Below are positions 53,490-64,000 of a stretch of DNA of 64,000 nucleotides, one piece after another (position 1 is the first letter of the stretch; each line of letters starts with the position of its first letter). Source of the stretch: Holothuria scabra (lineage: Eukaryota > Echinodermata > Holothuroidea > Aspidochirotida > Holothuriidae); the NCBI GenBank assembly GCA_037179385.1, contig CM074193.1, positions 40,518,846 to 40,582,845 of the forward strand, read 5' to 3'. The position numbers and the translations under genes were made by a program. Below the pieces are notes generated by a model. That model worked only from the letters and a program-made list of their open reading frames with translations. It had not been told where the DNA came from and made no database searches.

Positions 53490-56092
53490 ATCATGAATGC
53501 ATAGGTTTCTCTTTTCATCGAAACCAAAAATGACTCATCAAGACTGAGAAAGGCAAACCACCACTTTTGTTACTGCAAGGTAAATTGAAAATAGATGAAA
53601 TTTTTAGCTATATGTATTTGTGTACTTTAACACAGTTTCAGCAGTCAGAAGTCACCTGAAGACCTAGCACATTATCATCCCTGGCATTGCAGCACTTGCC
53701 ATTGAATACTAAATCTTAGAAAAACATGCATGTTCAAAAAAATTTGTACAAATTTATAGTTAGCTTAAAGTGAGAGACTCAGTCAGGTTTTAGAGCTACT
53801 TTAGTCATATTCATATGATGTCCTTGCTTAGTGTGACAGAATGCTTGATGAAAAATCTCAGTAAAAGGGTAGACCTAAAAAGGAACTTGACCCTAGTGAG
53901 ATGACCTTGTGAGCAATACGGCATTATGTTGAAAAAAAAATGAAAACTATCAATGGTTTGATTCATCAATGAAATGGCTTCACTCAGGACTGGAGTAGAC
54001 ACGACGGGACTCTAGGTGATTTTCTCTTACTTTCTCATATTTGAAAGCTTTTCCCACAGTATTCAACTATAATATTGAAACTACAAAAGGCTGGCAAAAG
54101 CTAACAGGTTAAGAATTTCACAACTTCAGATGTTCAGATGTCCAGGGCTGGAGTTAACTGAGGTTCCAGAAGTGCAGGGCCATTTCTCCATCAGTTTCAA
54201 GGGCATGCCATGTGAACTAGAGGGCACCAAGGCCATACAAGTGGTTTTATACTGACCACAATGTAATCTCACAGTAATAGGCACTGACACCATATGGCCT
54301 TGATTTTCAATTAAGTTTATAGGGCAACAAGCTGCCAAAAATATGAAGGCCATGGCCTTTCTGGCCTTCGATTAATTGCCCTATGTGTCTTAGTATTTTC
54401 AAGCTAGGATGTGTTATCTAGGGCTATAAGGGGTGGATGGAGGGTATGTGATCTTGATTGTTTTTTTTTATAAATGATGATTACATCAGAAGGATTTCCA
54501 ATACATTTTGTCTTGAAGAAATGTGCAGGTCTTTATCCAACAACTGCATGTAACACAAACTGAGAATTACAGCACAAGGAATATGAGTAGTTTTTTAGCA
54601 GTACTTTTACAGACCTATGTAGCCACACCTGTAACACTTAAACTTAACAATTTCAGTTTTGCTGAGCCTAGATGTATAACAGAACTTGCTGTTGTGCTTG
54701 GTGCTCAGCATAAGCAATGGCCAGGGTAGGGAAACCAAGCCAGTGAGTCTTAATCGGTGCAAAAATAAGAAATAGTAACTAGTTTGCGCCATGCAAATTT
54801 CTTGAACCTGAACTGAAAAAAAGGCTGTGGCCAGCTCGGCTTGAACCAACTGGTTGGAAACTGGGCTTTAAAACTTCTACTTGACTAACTTGCATGCATT
54901 TTAATTTGTTTAACTATTTTATGATGAATATCAACGTGCATGAGTTAAGTTTGGTTCAATCATGGGTACACAAATAAATAACTGAAAAAATGACCATCCC
55001 AGTCCAATTAAAATCTTGATGCTCAAACATTCACTCAAAATACAAACTAGAACAGCAATGCTGTTGTAGCTCACACATTCTCTCTTGTCTGTAAAAAATA
55101 GCAACTCAAAGAACCAACTTTTATTTCTTCTTCATCTGTTTCCACAAAACCTCCTTACCATAACAATGGCAAATAACAGGTACAAAATGACCAAAGAACT
55201 CAAAACCCTACTGCAAAATCACAAGGTATGCTAAAAGTCCCCCTCAGCTCCCTCTTTCAAAAAGTGCAAACTTTTACATCAGAAAGAAAACAACCTACTG
55301 TAATTGACAGATCTACAAATACTACTGCGAAAGTTTGTAAAATTAAGAAACCCTGTTGGGCTATACAAACTTAATTAGGACCATTTTGGAAAAATTCTAA
55401 ATATGTAGAATGTATCAAGCATATTTTAAAGTACTGCAAAGTACATTTAGTTTCTCCTATAACTCCATAAGAAACACTGTGTGAATTTGCACTGGTAAAA
55501 TAAAAACATGCATCGCTCCTCAAATGGCTCTCCTACTGCACTTGAACTCAATAAGTTATCACAATTACTTGCCTTGACCAACTTGATTGATCTAGAAACA
55601 GAACAGATGTCCCCACTTACATTAAGCCTATTTCCTTTCTTGTAGGCTACACTTGACCACAGAATTGCTCCCAATTTTGTGTGTCAAGTATCCCTAGCTG
55701 CTCAGTCCATGAAAGCTCTCTTCACAATACAGTGCTATTATCCCAAGACACTGTGATTGCAGAAACCACTGATCCGTGTCCACAGGTGAGTTAGACATCA
55801 AACAACAGTCTGCTTGCAAGGCATTTGCAAGACAGCAATTGAACACACAACCAAGTAGCTGCAGTCAACACAATGAATAAACAGCTAACTGTTAAGCAGG
55901 CACAATGAACTCTGCTCTACATAAATAGCTAAAAAATTATGCTTAACACTCCTACATTGGAATGAAAGTAGGTGGGTTATAATGCTGTACTGACAAACAA
56001 TCATATACCAAAATTTCAGAACGAAATCTTCACAAATGGAAAGGGAGCAGGCTTTTGTTAAAAAGTTGACGCCATCTGGCCTATTTTATAAC

Positions 56093-56121
56093 CTCACACA
56101 TGTACTGTGTACATGTGTGAG
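56093..56121. repeat. Perfect hairpin, 13-bp arms, 3-nt loop
   Basis: CTCACACATGTAC and GTACATGTGTGAG are exact complements around TGT. Confidence 0.85.
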
Positions 56122-58556
56122 CTAAAAAATTACAGAGAAAGTGGCTCTAGCTGCTGTGCATGAGGTCCTGTGTTCAAGCAAGGAGGTTCTTCAAGAATTG
56201 TGGGAGGGGCTTACTGAAGGAGAATTGGAAGACTCCTGCCTACTAGTTGGGGTGGGAGAATTTGGTCAATTTATTATAATCAGCTGGTGGAAAATGACTT
56301 TTACATCTGTTTACATGAAAATGGCCCAAAATTTAGTGTTGCGTTGTTTGGGCCAATCACATCGTGAAGGCTAGGGGGTAGAACGTTAAGAAAAGAGATT
56401 CAAGAAAGAAGACTCGAACAAAGCTTTAAAGTTGACTAATGTTTATTCTAAGTCAGAAAGAAATCCCTTTCTCTGATCGAACAAAGAGCTGCCAGGATAG
56501 ACTTGATTAAACACTGTCACATGTTGAGTATGAATTGATTCTAAGCAACATGATGAGTAACAAACTTCTACTCTAAACGGTGAGAAACGAACTTCTGTCT
56601 CAAAACTTAAGTTTCCTTCCTTTAATGTAAAAACTGATTCCTATAAACTACTCCAAGGTTAAAGGAAAATTCAAAGAAAGTAAGAAGAGCTGGTAGAGTC
56701 CAGCAGGCTTGGCCCAGCGGCAAAGGCCGCGGAGCTGTGCGTGTTTCTTGAGTTGATCCTTTCTGTTTGGCTGTCTATTTCCAACTCTCTCCAGGAAGGA
56801 AGTTACCTAAAAGTGCTAAGGTGGTTTCCAGACAGAGTTGTCTGCAAACTATGGGATGGGGAATCCTGAATTGACTAAGACATTCACATGCCTAACAAAT
56901 GACCAATGAGAAAAGTTTGCAAGAAGTAGGACGCTGACTGGCGACCTCTATTTCTGTATTTGGGGAAGACACTGGCTATGTCACTGGATGGACTTCATCA
57001 AAACTATAAGTGTCAAGAATCTGACAGGACATTGAATTTATTGTGTGGGAACGACCACATAATGGGGCTGAGCTGTCAGAACCTGTCTGCTTGAATTCCC
57101 AAGGTAAACTCCCTGAAGTAGAATGTCAAGGGGGGTATTTAAGTGCATGGCGATTAGCCTTATTATTTGACATTAGGGAAAGTCTGAAATTTGTCTCAGA
57201 CTTGTTCCAAACTTCACAATGTTGGGATCTCTCAATCATGCACTGTGTCCTACTCTTAAGTAGCATGGATGGGTGAACTTTCATGCATGCAACTTTAAAA
57301 ATTAGAAATACTCTACAATTGAAGATGAAATGTCCCTTAAAGTAGGTACTGTACAGTATGCAGAATATGCATTACAATAATTCTAGCTTGGTGGATTGGA
57401 CACCTTTAATGACCATCTTCCAGTAAGACCTTTCGAGACAGGTGGGCATTCCTGTGGTTTTTTATTTAAAACATTTATAAAATAAACTGTACTACATTCC
57501 AAGGCAGTGGCTTAGGGTAATAACAAGGTCGCCTTGAAGGCCTGCGGTCAAATTTTATGAGGATGGAACGGGCGATCCCCTGGTCAGACCTATGATTCCC
57601 AAGCATCACAAAACTGTAATGGTAAGGTCTTAACTTGAATCTGTTGAAATTTCAATCGGAATACAGTATCTTCAAAACTTTGGTTCACTGGAACCACCGT
57701 TGTTGTTAGTTGTTACGGTACTTGTAAAACTGCCAAATTTTTTATACAAGGTGAAGATCGCAAGCTAGCAACCAACTTGGCGCAAAACTTGTTCTGACTT
57801 TCTGTTGTTTTGTAGCATGGCCAGAACGAGTCGCCAAAATGAGCAAGCTACAGTAGGCTGCTGAGTTCGGAAACGGAGTGGAGATAACGATAGACACGGT
57901 TGAGAAAAACATACCAAGTCCGTTGGTTTGAGTTTGCTCCATAAAACAAATATATTTACAACAACGAAACATGTAACATGATACTCCACATATAGACCTT
58001 CACTCCGGACAACAACCACACCAACACAAGAAGACACAAGAAGGATTATAATAACTGACTGCTGCGTACTGTAAGATGGCACACTACAGCAGCCTAGCCA
58101 AGATAAATGAAGCAAAAAGTGTGATTTCCACTGCCCTTAATTCAAGAACCAACCATTGGCTATGGTGAAGAATAACAACTATAACTACTATACTCTAGCA
58201 CTGCAGAGCAGGCATAGATTAGCCCTTGAACTGGACCCAGCATTACGTTCCTATGCTATGCACTTCATTCGTAGTAAGGAGTGACTACAAGGAGCAGATT
58301 ATACGGTCACGTTCAGTGACTAGCATAGATCGAGTCACAAATTGGATGTTCCATATAGTTCTAGCTGTTCATGCTTAGCTCATTACTCAAACTTTGTTTC
58401 ACCATCAATTGAAAGAAGGAGAAGAGAGAATAATGGCCTTAATTATTATGGGAAACCAAATATCTGTCAACAGAGCACTTGGGCCTATGTATGTGACCTA
58501 GCTATAGCCTACACTCCCTGACAAAAGTAATAAATGAAACAAATCACCTTCCCTAC

Positions 58557-58622
58557 CCCCCTTTCAATGTTGGCTACAACCAATTTATTATATACCAGCT
58601 AGGACACAACATTGAAAGGGGG
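58557..58622. repeat. Perfect inverted repeat, 16-bp arms
   Basis: CCCCCTTTCAATGTTG (58557-58572) and CAACATTGAAAGGGGG (58607-58622) are exact complements 34 bases apart. Possibly the ends of a very small MITE. Confidence 0.8.
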
Positions 58623-58900
58623 ACAGGGGTTTCAAGGGAAGTTTGAGAGATAGTGAGTGCCTTTTTTCACCGTAGCAGCGATTTTTGATTCATTGATTTA
58701 GTCCGGATTGTAGCTATATGCTACGCCTATTTCATCATGTCGACTTTGACTAGCGTGGTTGGTAGGCTGGGCGGCTGGTCAGCAGACCTGCAGTAATTAG
58801 GCCTACCTAGGCCTAGGGCCTAGGCTAGGTACCGGGTTAGGTACCGACCACCGAACACATCCAATCAGAGTACAACACAAAGTCAATACTTTTCACTCAC

Positions 58901-59080
58901 TGTAATGGTCTCCTGAATTCCTCCATCTCCTATATGCGTCTTCTCTAGAACAAAAGATACCCAGAAAGGCAATTTCTTACCGTCTGCGTGCGTCTTCTGG
59001 CTGTAGGCTAGGAATGTCATTTTCGAGTAAGCATTGTCACCGAATGAAGTCTGCCCTGATACTGTCCGTATTACATGCAT
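58901..59080 (-). CDS. Possible first coding exon, unidentified
   Basis: The minus-strand ATG at 59080 opens exactly 60 codons before a consensus donor ACA|GTGAGT (58900). The reading includes QTSFGDNAYSKMTFLAYSQK and GKKLPFWVSFVLEKTHIGDG, with ordinary composition. A shorter alternative uses the donor GTAAGA just after HAD. No family is recognised and no partner exon is proven; strand and position allow it to belong with the exon at 50295. A chance frame remains possible. Confidence 0.38.
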
Positions 59081-59881
59081 GTTGTGTTATGTGACAGCTG
59101 CATGCAATCTGCACCGACGTTCAGTGCTCGACCAGCTGATTTGCCGAAATCCCCTGGACTGCTCAAACAAAAGTTCAGCCCGTTTAGCCAATGACAACAA
59201 GACATTCGTTGGAACGCCAGAAAGAAAGGTTGGTTATTGAAAGCATATTGCTACTGTACATCTAAGAGCCAAGTGTAGGTTTATGTTTAGATGAACATAT
59301 CCTAGGGTTGCATTGCATTCTGGTAAAATTTTTGTTCATTTCCCACTACGATGGTTGAGATACAGGGTAATAACAATTGAATGTGACATTTTTCTTCGTA
59401 GATGGAAATTTAATTTCATTGGTACTGTAGCTGATGGTTCTGGTTCTGGTTGGATGCTACAAAGCAGTTCTCCACAAACGGAACATACGGGAGCATATCC
59501 CAAAATAGCAGCTGTATTAATGCGTCCGTTTGTTCGCCCTCAGATAGAGTCCCTAAAAGGAGCACTTTTTTGATATGTTATGGAATGAGCTGGGGTTTTC
59601 TGTAAGTTTCTTGTGAAAGTATATTAAATGAAATGCCACTGGTGAAAAAATGGGCTTAATTGAAGCAATTTTGTGGAAATCATGGGCCTTAGAAGCTGGC
59701 GGAGGCATACCGAGATTTTAGTGAAAAACAAGGCTCGGAAAAGGTGGTTTGAACTTTGAGGTGAAATAGCAAAAATCTTCACGGTCATGATATGGTAAAT
59801 TGAAAGTGCCATGAATGGCCAACTTGTCAGCTTTCATATGAGGGGTAGCTTGGCGCTTGCGAAAACTTCGACAAGCTTTAA

Positions 59882-60173
59882 AGGCAGGCATTCGTCACCC
59901 TAAACTACAGTTTCAGTATGCGTATATCAAAACTCTCAATTGGTACAGCTTGTGGCATTACATTCAAACAATGCATCATAGCTAAATTACACAGCATAGG
60001 CACTGAGAGTGTCTTGATTACACATTATGGACTTGTATGGCCACTAGGACAAGCAATGAAGCAATAAACTAGGCTTGTGTCTGGATAAAGATGAGTTTAA
60101 GATAAATGTGGGAGGGGCTAGAAGTAAGTAGTTTGGGAGAACTGGAACTGTTTGGGATGATAAAAATATGCCT
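59882..60173. mobile_element. TTAA MITE, family B, copy 2
   Basis: 292 bp between TTAA at 59878-59881 and 60174-60177, with imperfect inverted ends AGGCAGGCATTCGTCACCCT / ATGATAAAAATATGCCT. Shared blocks with 22859-23154: CTCAATTGG, GCAATAAACT, TGTGGGAGGGGCT. Confidence 0.75.
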
Positions 60174-60322
60174 TTAAGAGACCCGTTTACTTTTTGGATT
60201 TAGTGTGTAAATTGGAGGAATTAATTGTGGTATGCTCCCATACGGTTGTAGGTGTGTAACGGCTAGCGGACAAGTCAATTAGATCGAATTAATAGATTCA
60301 GATCTCCTCAAAGATGTCAATT

Positions 60323-61876
60323 TCAATTTACATATTTGATTTCTAATAGTTTCAATATATGGGGAGTAATTACGGCTGAGGGTAAGCAATTCCACTCTGT
60401 CACTGTCCTAGGAATAAAAGAGAACTTATAACAGTCCTTTTTTACAGCAGGGAGATGAAAGGAGATCGACGAAGACTTGCGAGTGGAGATTTCATTATTG
60501 TCGGGCTTAAAAATATATCCGTTTAGATCAAATGGCAACTTTATAAGTGATGGAGAGACTTGTATACAGTAAGCTCAACCTTGCACTGGTCCTTCGTTCC
60601 TCCAAAGTAGACCAGTTTAAGTCAGCAAGCATTGATGATACACTACTTTTACGCCCTTGGTCTTTACAGACGAATCTGGCAGCTCTGCGTTGCCCTGCTT
60701 CAAGCTTGTTTATATGCTCCTGATGGTACGTAAGGATCCCAAATACTTGAGCAGTACTCCAATCTTGGTCTAACAAGGGATTTATAAGCAGCTTCCTTAA
60801 CTTTTGGGGAACAACTGTACAGGCTACGACGTAACAAGCCAATGACTCTGTTTGCTTTGGAAGTTATTCCGTTTATGTGATCGGCCCAGCTTAATTTACT
60901 GTTAATAGAGTGGCGGATTTAGGGGGGTGACTAGGGTGGCTAGCCACCCCCCTTTTTTGACCAAAAAAAAATAATAAAAAGTATGCATTGTTTTCACATG
61001 CTATCGTCTTCCTATTATTATTTCCTATGGAACGCGAACAAAAATTTTAAAAGTACATGTTTAAAAGTGAATTAATTAAAATGTTAAATTCAGCAACACC
61101 AAAGACTAATTTATTTCTGGCAGTCTGGTACGAACATAGAAAAGAGCTTGAAGGCGCAACCGTATTACAGGCGAAATACTTATTTTTTCTGAAATATTTA
61201 GAACCCAAATCCTAGCCACCCTCTTTTTAAAACCCCAGATCCGCCACTGTAATATCCACTCCAAGATAAGTATGGCTGGGAACTGTTTGTAGAAACTATT
61301 GTTCATTTCATAAGCAGTTAATAGAGGTTTCTTTTTATGAGTAACACGCATAGCAAAGCACTTAGAAACATTAAATTTCATTTGCCATTTAGATTTCCAT
61401 TTGCAGAGACTATTTATATCATTTTGTAGCGAGATACTATCTTCCATTGAAGTAATTTCGCGATACAGGATACAATCGTCTGCTAAAAGTCGAACTTGGG
61501 ATGATAATCCATCAGGTAGGCCATTAAGGTAAAAGATAAAAAGTAAGGGGCCCAGCACTGTACCCTGAGGGACTCCAGAGGTAACAGCTATAGATGAAGA
61601 TGTAGCACCGTCAAGAACTACTTGTTGCGTCCTTTGAGTGAGAAAGTTCTTAATCCAAGTGTGAAGAGTGCCCGGAATACCAAAATGTTCTAACTTTAAC
61701 ATTGAAGTCTTTGGTGTGGGACTAGCTAGGTCAAAAGTTTTGCTGAAATCCAGAATTATATGACATCAACCTGACCTTGTTTGTCTAAAATTTTGGCAAG
61801 GCCATCTATAGTTAAGGCAAGTTGGGTTTCACAGGAGCGACCCTTGCGGAAGCCATGTTGCTCATCGTTAAAGGGA
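60323..61876 (-). pseudogene. LINE (CR1/Jockey-type) reverse transcriptase 3' half, split by a MITE
   Basis: Minus-strand blocks in order: HGFRKGRSCETQLALTIDGL (61870-61800); a frameshifted D-F-S-K-type segment; LEHFGIPGTLHTWIKNFL; SGVPQGTVLGPLLFIFYLNG; the catalytic RLLADDCILYR; and MKFNVSKCFAMRV (61702-61270). After the MITE at 60908-61249 the thumb and tail resume with LSWADH, YKSLVRPRLEY, LEAGQRRAARFV and FIPRTVTEWNCLPSA, to a stop near 60323. The catalytic box has the normal AspAsp with Leu in front. The endonuclease half is missing, as in 5'-truncated LINE insertions. Frameshifts make it dead. Confidence 0.85.
60908..61249. mobile_element. GTGGCGGAT-ended MITE inserted in the LINE
   Basis: Ends GAGTGGCGGATTTAGGGG and CCCCAGATCCGCCACTG are inverted with few mismatches. 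TAATA flanks both sides (60903-60907 and 61250-61254). Removing it rejoins the LINE reading frame (Y-L-G-x-D-I to the S-W-A-D-H block), giving an independent boundary test. Confidence 0.85.
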
Positions 61877-64000
61877 ATGTTTAAGCAAAAATTTAATTTT
61901 CATATGTGAAAAAGGAACCAAAACTACACTGTGTGGTAAAAGTTCCATTCATTAAGGACAAACAGTTGAGGTCACCGCGAACATGCAATGGCAGTCATAC
62001 CACTCCCAATATTACGCGACCGAGTAACAGCTGAGCGTACATTACTGTGCAGAAGTCGTCACTCACCACTTGTTATTGACTTCTTAGCGATCTTTGTGGT
62101 GAGGAAAGTGGACGAAGGGGCATCGGGTGGGGGAGGGGACTGCAGAGAATGTTCGAGGTTTTAAAAATTAGCACAATAAGCCTTTTAGAGAGCCATACAT
62201 GGGCAGACTGAGAACCCAAAAGGTGTACGTTACTCTATACATGTGCATTATGAAATTGTGAAGTTAAAGCAGTTCCATGGACTGAGTGGGTATTGAACAG
62301 CTTAAAAGTTAAAACCATGGAAAATGACAAAAGAAAATAAAAATATAGCCTCCTTTTAAACTTGATGCTCTCTTAATTTAATCACCTCTTTAAATCACGA
62401 AAATCAAAAATAATTACTTCAATGTTAAAAATTACATTGCTTTACTTAAAAATAAAGATTAAAAAATAATTGCTGCACTTGATATTGTAAAAATAATTAT
62501 TGTATGTCATACAGTCATACTAACAGCCCCCAGCTAGTCTCTCAAAAAATTATTTAACGCCCTTGAAACACTCTTTTAACCCATACTAGTACCCCTACCA
62601 GATATCTATGTATCCATACCCGTAACCCTTCCCCCTTCAAACCCCTCAGTCTCACCGGAACAATCTCTATCATGACAAGTTGTAGTCTAGCACTCTGCGT
62701 TTAAATTTTATTGACTCAGTACAGTTCAAAGTGGGTGAAAGTGCTGAAAGCTTCAAGAACTTAAGGCCTACAATTAAGAGTTTAATGTGGAAAGTACAGT
62801 ATATGCTCAGCTATAATAATGTTTATTGACACAGCACCAAATCAGTGAAGGTCTAAAAATGGTTACACTAGTGATGAAGATTTTGCGACCGGCCCAATCA
62901 ACTCACACTCGATCCCCCCTTTCCCTATTTGAAAGTCACTCTTTGCAGGGAGTTGGTGTTTAGTGCAACTCCCTGTCCATGCATCAGTTAATTACCTCAA
63001 CAAAATGAATAAACAACAAACAAAATATGATTGTGCTACAGTATTCAAACAATATAAAAAAACAATAGCGACCATGCAAGGCGTACGGGGTAGGCCATAT
63101 TTTCTATCAGGGGGCAAAAACATTTTTGCCCAAATAGTGTCACTCCCTTTATCAAGTTTTCCCCATGTTCTGTCCGAATAGACAACCGGTTTTGTCCGAA
63201 TTGGGAGGGCGAGTGCCCCCTGCACCCCGCCTCGTTTGCCTTAGACAGTGACAATGTAATGAGTCAAAATAAATGTGGTTTAACCAAAACAACAAGTAAA
63301 TGATGTTAAGTGTAGGCCTACTTGACCAAAATTGCAACGAAGAGCATTAAAATGGTGCACAGCAGCCTGTTGAAAACAGCAAGAGTTGTCTAAATATGCT
63401 TTATCAAATAACCAAAACCGTCCCGAATCCACGGGGACCTTTACTGGCCCCAATGATGATGCGAACCATCAACAAGTTTTTCCTGTGATTGAAAATCATG
63501 AGGTCACGTACCCATCCACCTGTCTACTAATGAGCCTTGTTATTTGCATATTTTTTTGTTTCTACCTATCCATTTATTAGAGAAATGTTCTTTGGCAATC
63601 TTTAAACTATCCATTGGTACAATTGATAGCCGCACACGGTGGCATTTTTGTTGCTAAATTGCCCAATTTCGTATGAAGTCTTGCTAACTGCGTAGCTTTA
63701 TTGTACTTTAGTGGTTGCAAGTGCGATAACGTAATCTGTGTTTTGGGAGTGATAAGATGGCGGCACGGTGACTTTAAAAATATTGTTACAAGCGCTTTCC
63801 AGGTTTATTATAGAGATCGGTGATATGATGTCATATACGCTTGCTTCAAGTTGACTTTTTGTTGAAAATGTGAAAACTTTACGAGCTCATATCTTGAGAA
63901 CTACACATCGGATTCCAATGCAAATTTCACCCAAATGCTTATGTTTTTTCAAATGAGCCGTGATACTAGTAAAAATATTATGTTCAAGAAGCTTGCACGG
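61877..64000. other. Intergenic, no supported gene
   Basis: Very AT-rich at 62340-62520. At 63112-63131 GGGCAAAAACATTTTTGCCC is a perfect 9-bp-arm hairpin within a GGGGGCAAA...GTCCGAAT repeat resembling the element interiors at 11 and 15 kb. No exon was seen. Confidence 0.4.

Larger units (their letters stand above)
53490..58900. other. Intergenic or intron of a minus-strand gene
   Basis: No exon could be fixed. A weak family-B-like block (TGTGGGAGGGGCTTACTGAA) lies near 56195 and a hairpin at 56093. If the 50295 and 58901 exons belong to one gene, this is its intron space. Confidence 0.35.

Noticed and set aside
57765..58115. 116-codon minus-strand hydrophobic frame as a membrane protein
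   Set aside because: No splice or motif support; the hydrophobicity comes from a T-rich strand. It could not be linked to the exons at 50.3 or 58.9 kb.
59313..59573. 86-codon plus-strand frame
   Set aside because: No motif. A possible acceptor inside it leads quickly to a stop.

Overview
The window reads as non-coding, transposon-rich genomic DNA of a marine invertebrate, most likely an echinoderm or close deuterostome. The basis is AT-rich composition, spliced genes with GT-AG introns of 1.7-4.4 kb, many TAGGCCTA-type strings, and the families present: Ty3/gypsy with a SCAN-like Gag, a CR1/Jockey-type LINE, a FLYWCH-MULE, and hAT-, Tc1/mariner- and TTAA-type MITEs. The species is an inference. 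No prokaryotic feature and no CRISPR array is present.

Layout. 0-2.6 kb holds the last coding exon of a betaine-homocysteine S-methyltransferase-like gene (+), with foldback and mariner-type MITEs beside it. 2.6-15.9 kb holds dispersed repeats: a LINE 3' tail, a tandem repeat headed by U2 snRNA sequence, a CAGTGGCG-ended element family with ~200-bp internal repeats, and a MITE inside a GACT microsatellite. 15,932-21,957 is one complete but dead Ty3/gypsy element on the minus strand: two LTRs of ~240 bp, a tRNA-Ser primer site, a polypurine tract, a 4-bp target duplication and a matching empty site in the window. It encodes Gag-PR-RT-RNaseH-PHD finger-integrase. Its gag carries a 99-bp in-frame repeat invaded by a TTAA MITE, and the composite was amplified as 357-bp units. 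22-28 kb holds more repeat copies. 28.4-30.5 kb is a 2-kb palindromic element. 31.2-33.7 kb is a degenerate MULE.

34.5-45.6 kb is the best gene in the window: four exons (+) joining in frame into a predicted protein of about 264 residues with a GWFQWYC...GRR...DDERQI-type core. Its introns hold a hAT MITE with a perfect 8-bp target duplication, two tRNA-like elements and foldback elements. 50.3 kb holds a convincing terminal exon of an unidentified minus-strand gene, and 58.9-59.1 kb a possible first exon on the same strand. 51.1-53.4 kb is a satellite of ~145-bp monomers with a 570-bp higher-order period. Each monomer carries a perfect nuclear-receptor DR1 string, usually preceded by two more half-sites at 4-bp spacing. 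60.3-61.9 kb is a LINE RT 3' half split by a MITE.

The host genes show no common pathway. What unites the window is nested transposition, and several insertions can be polarised because an empty or homologous copy lies in the same 64 kb.
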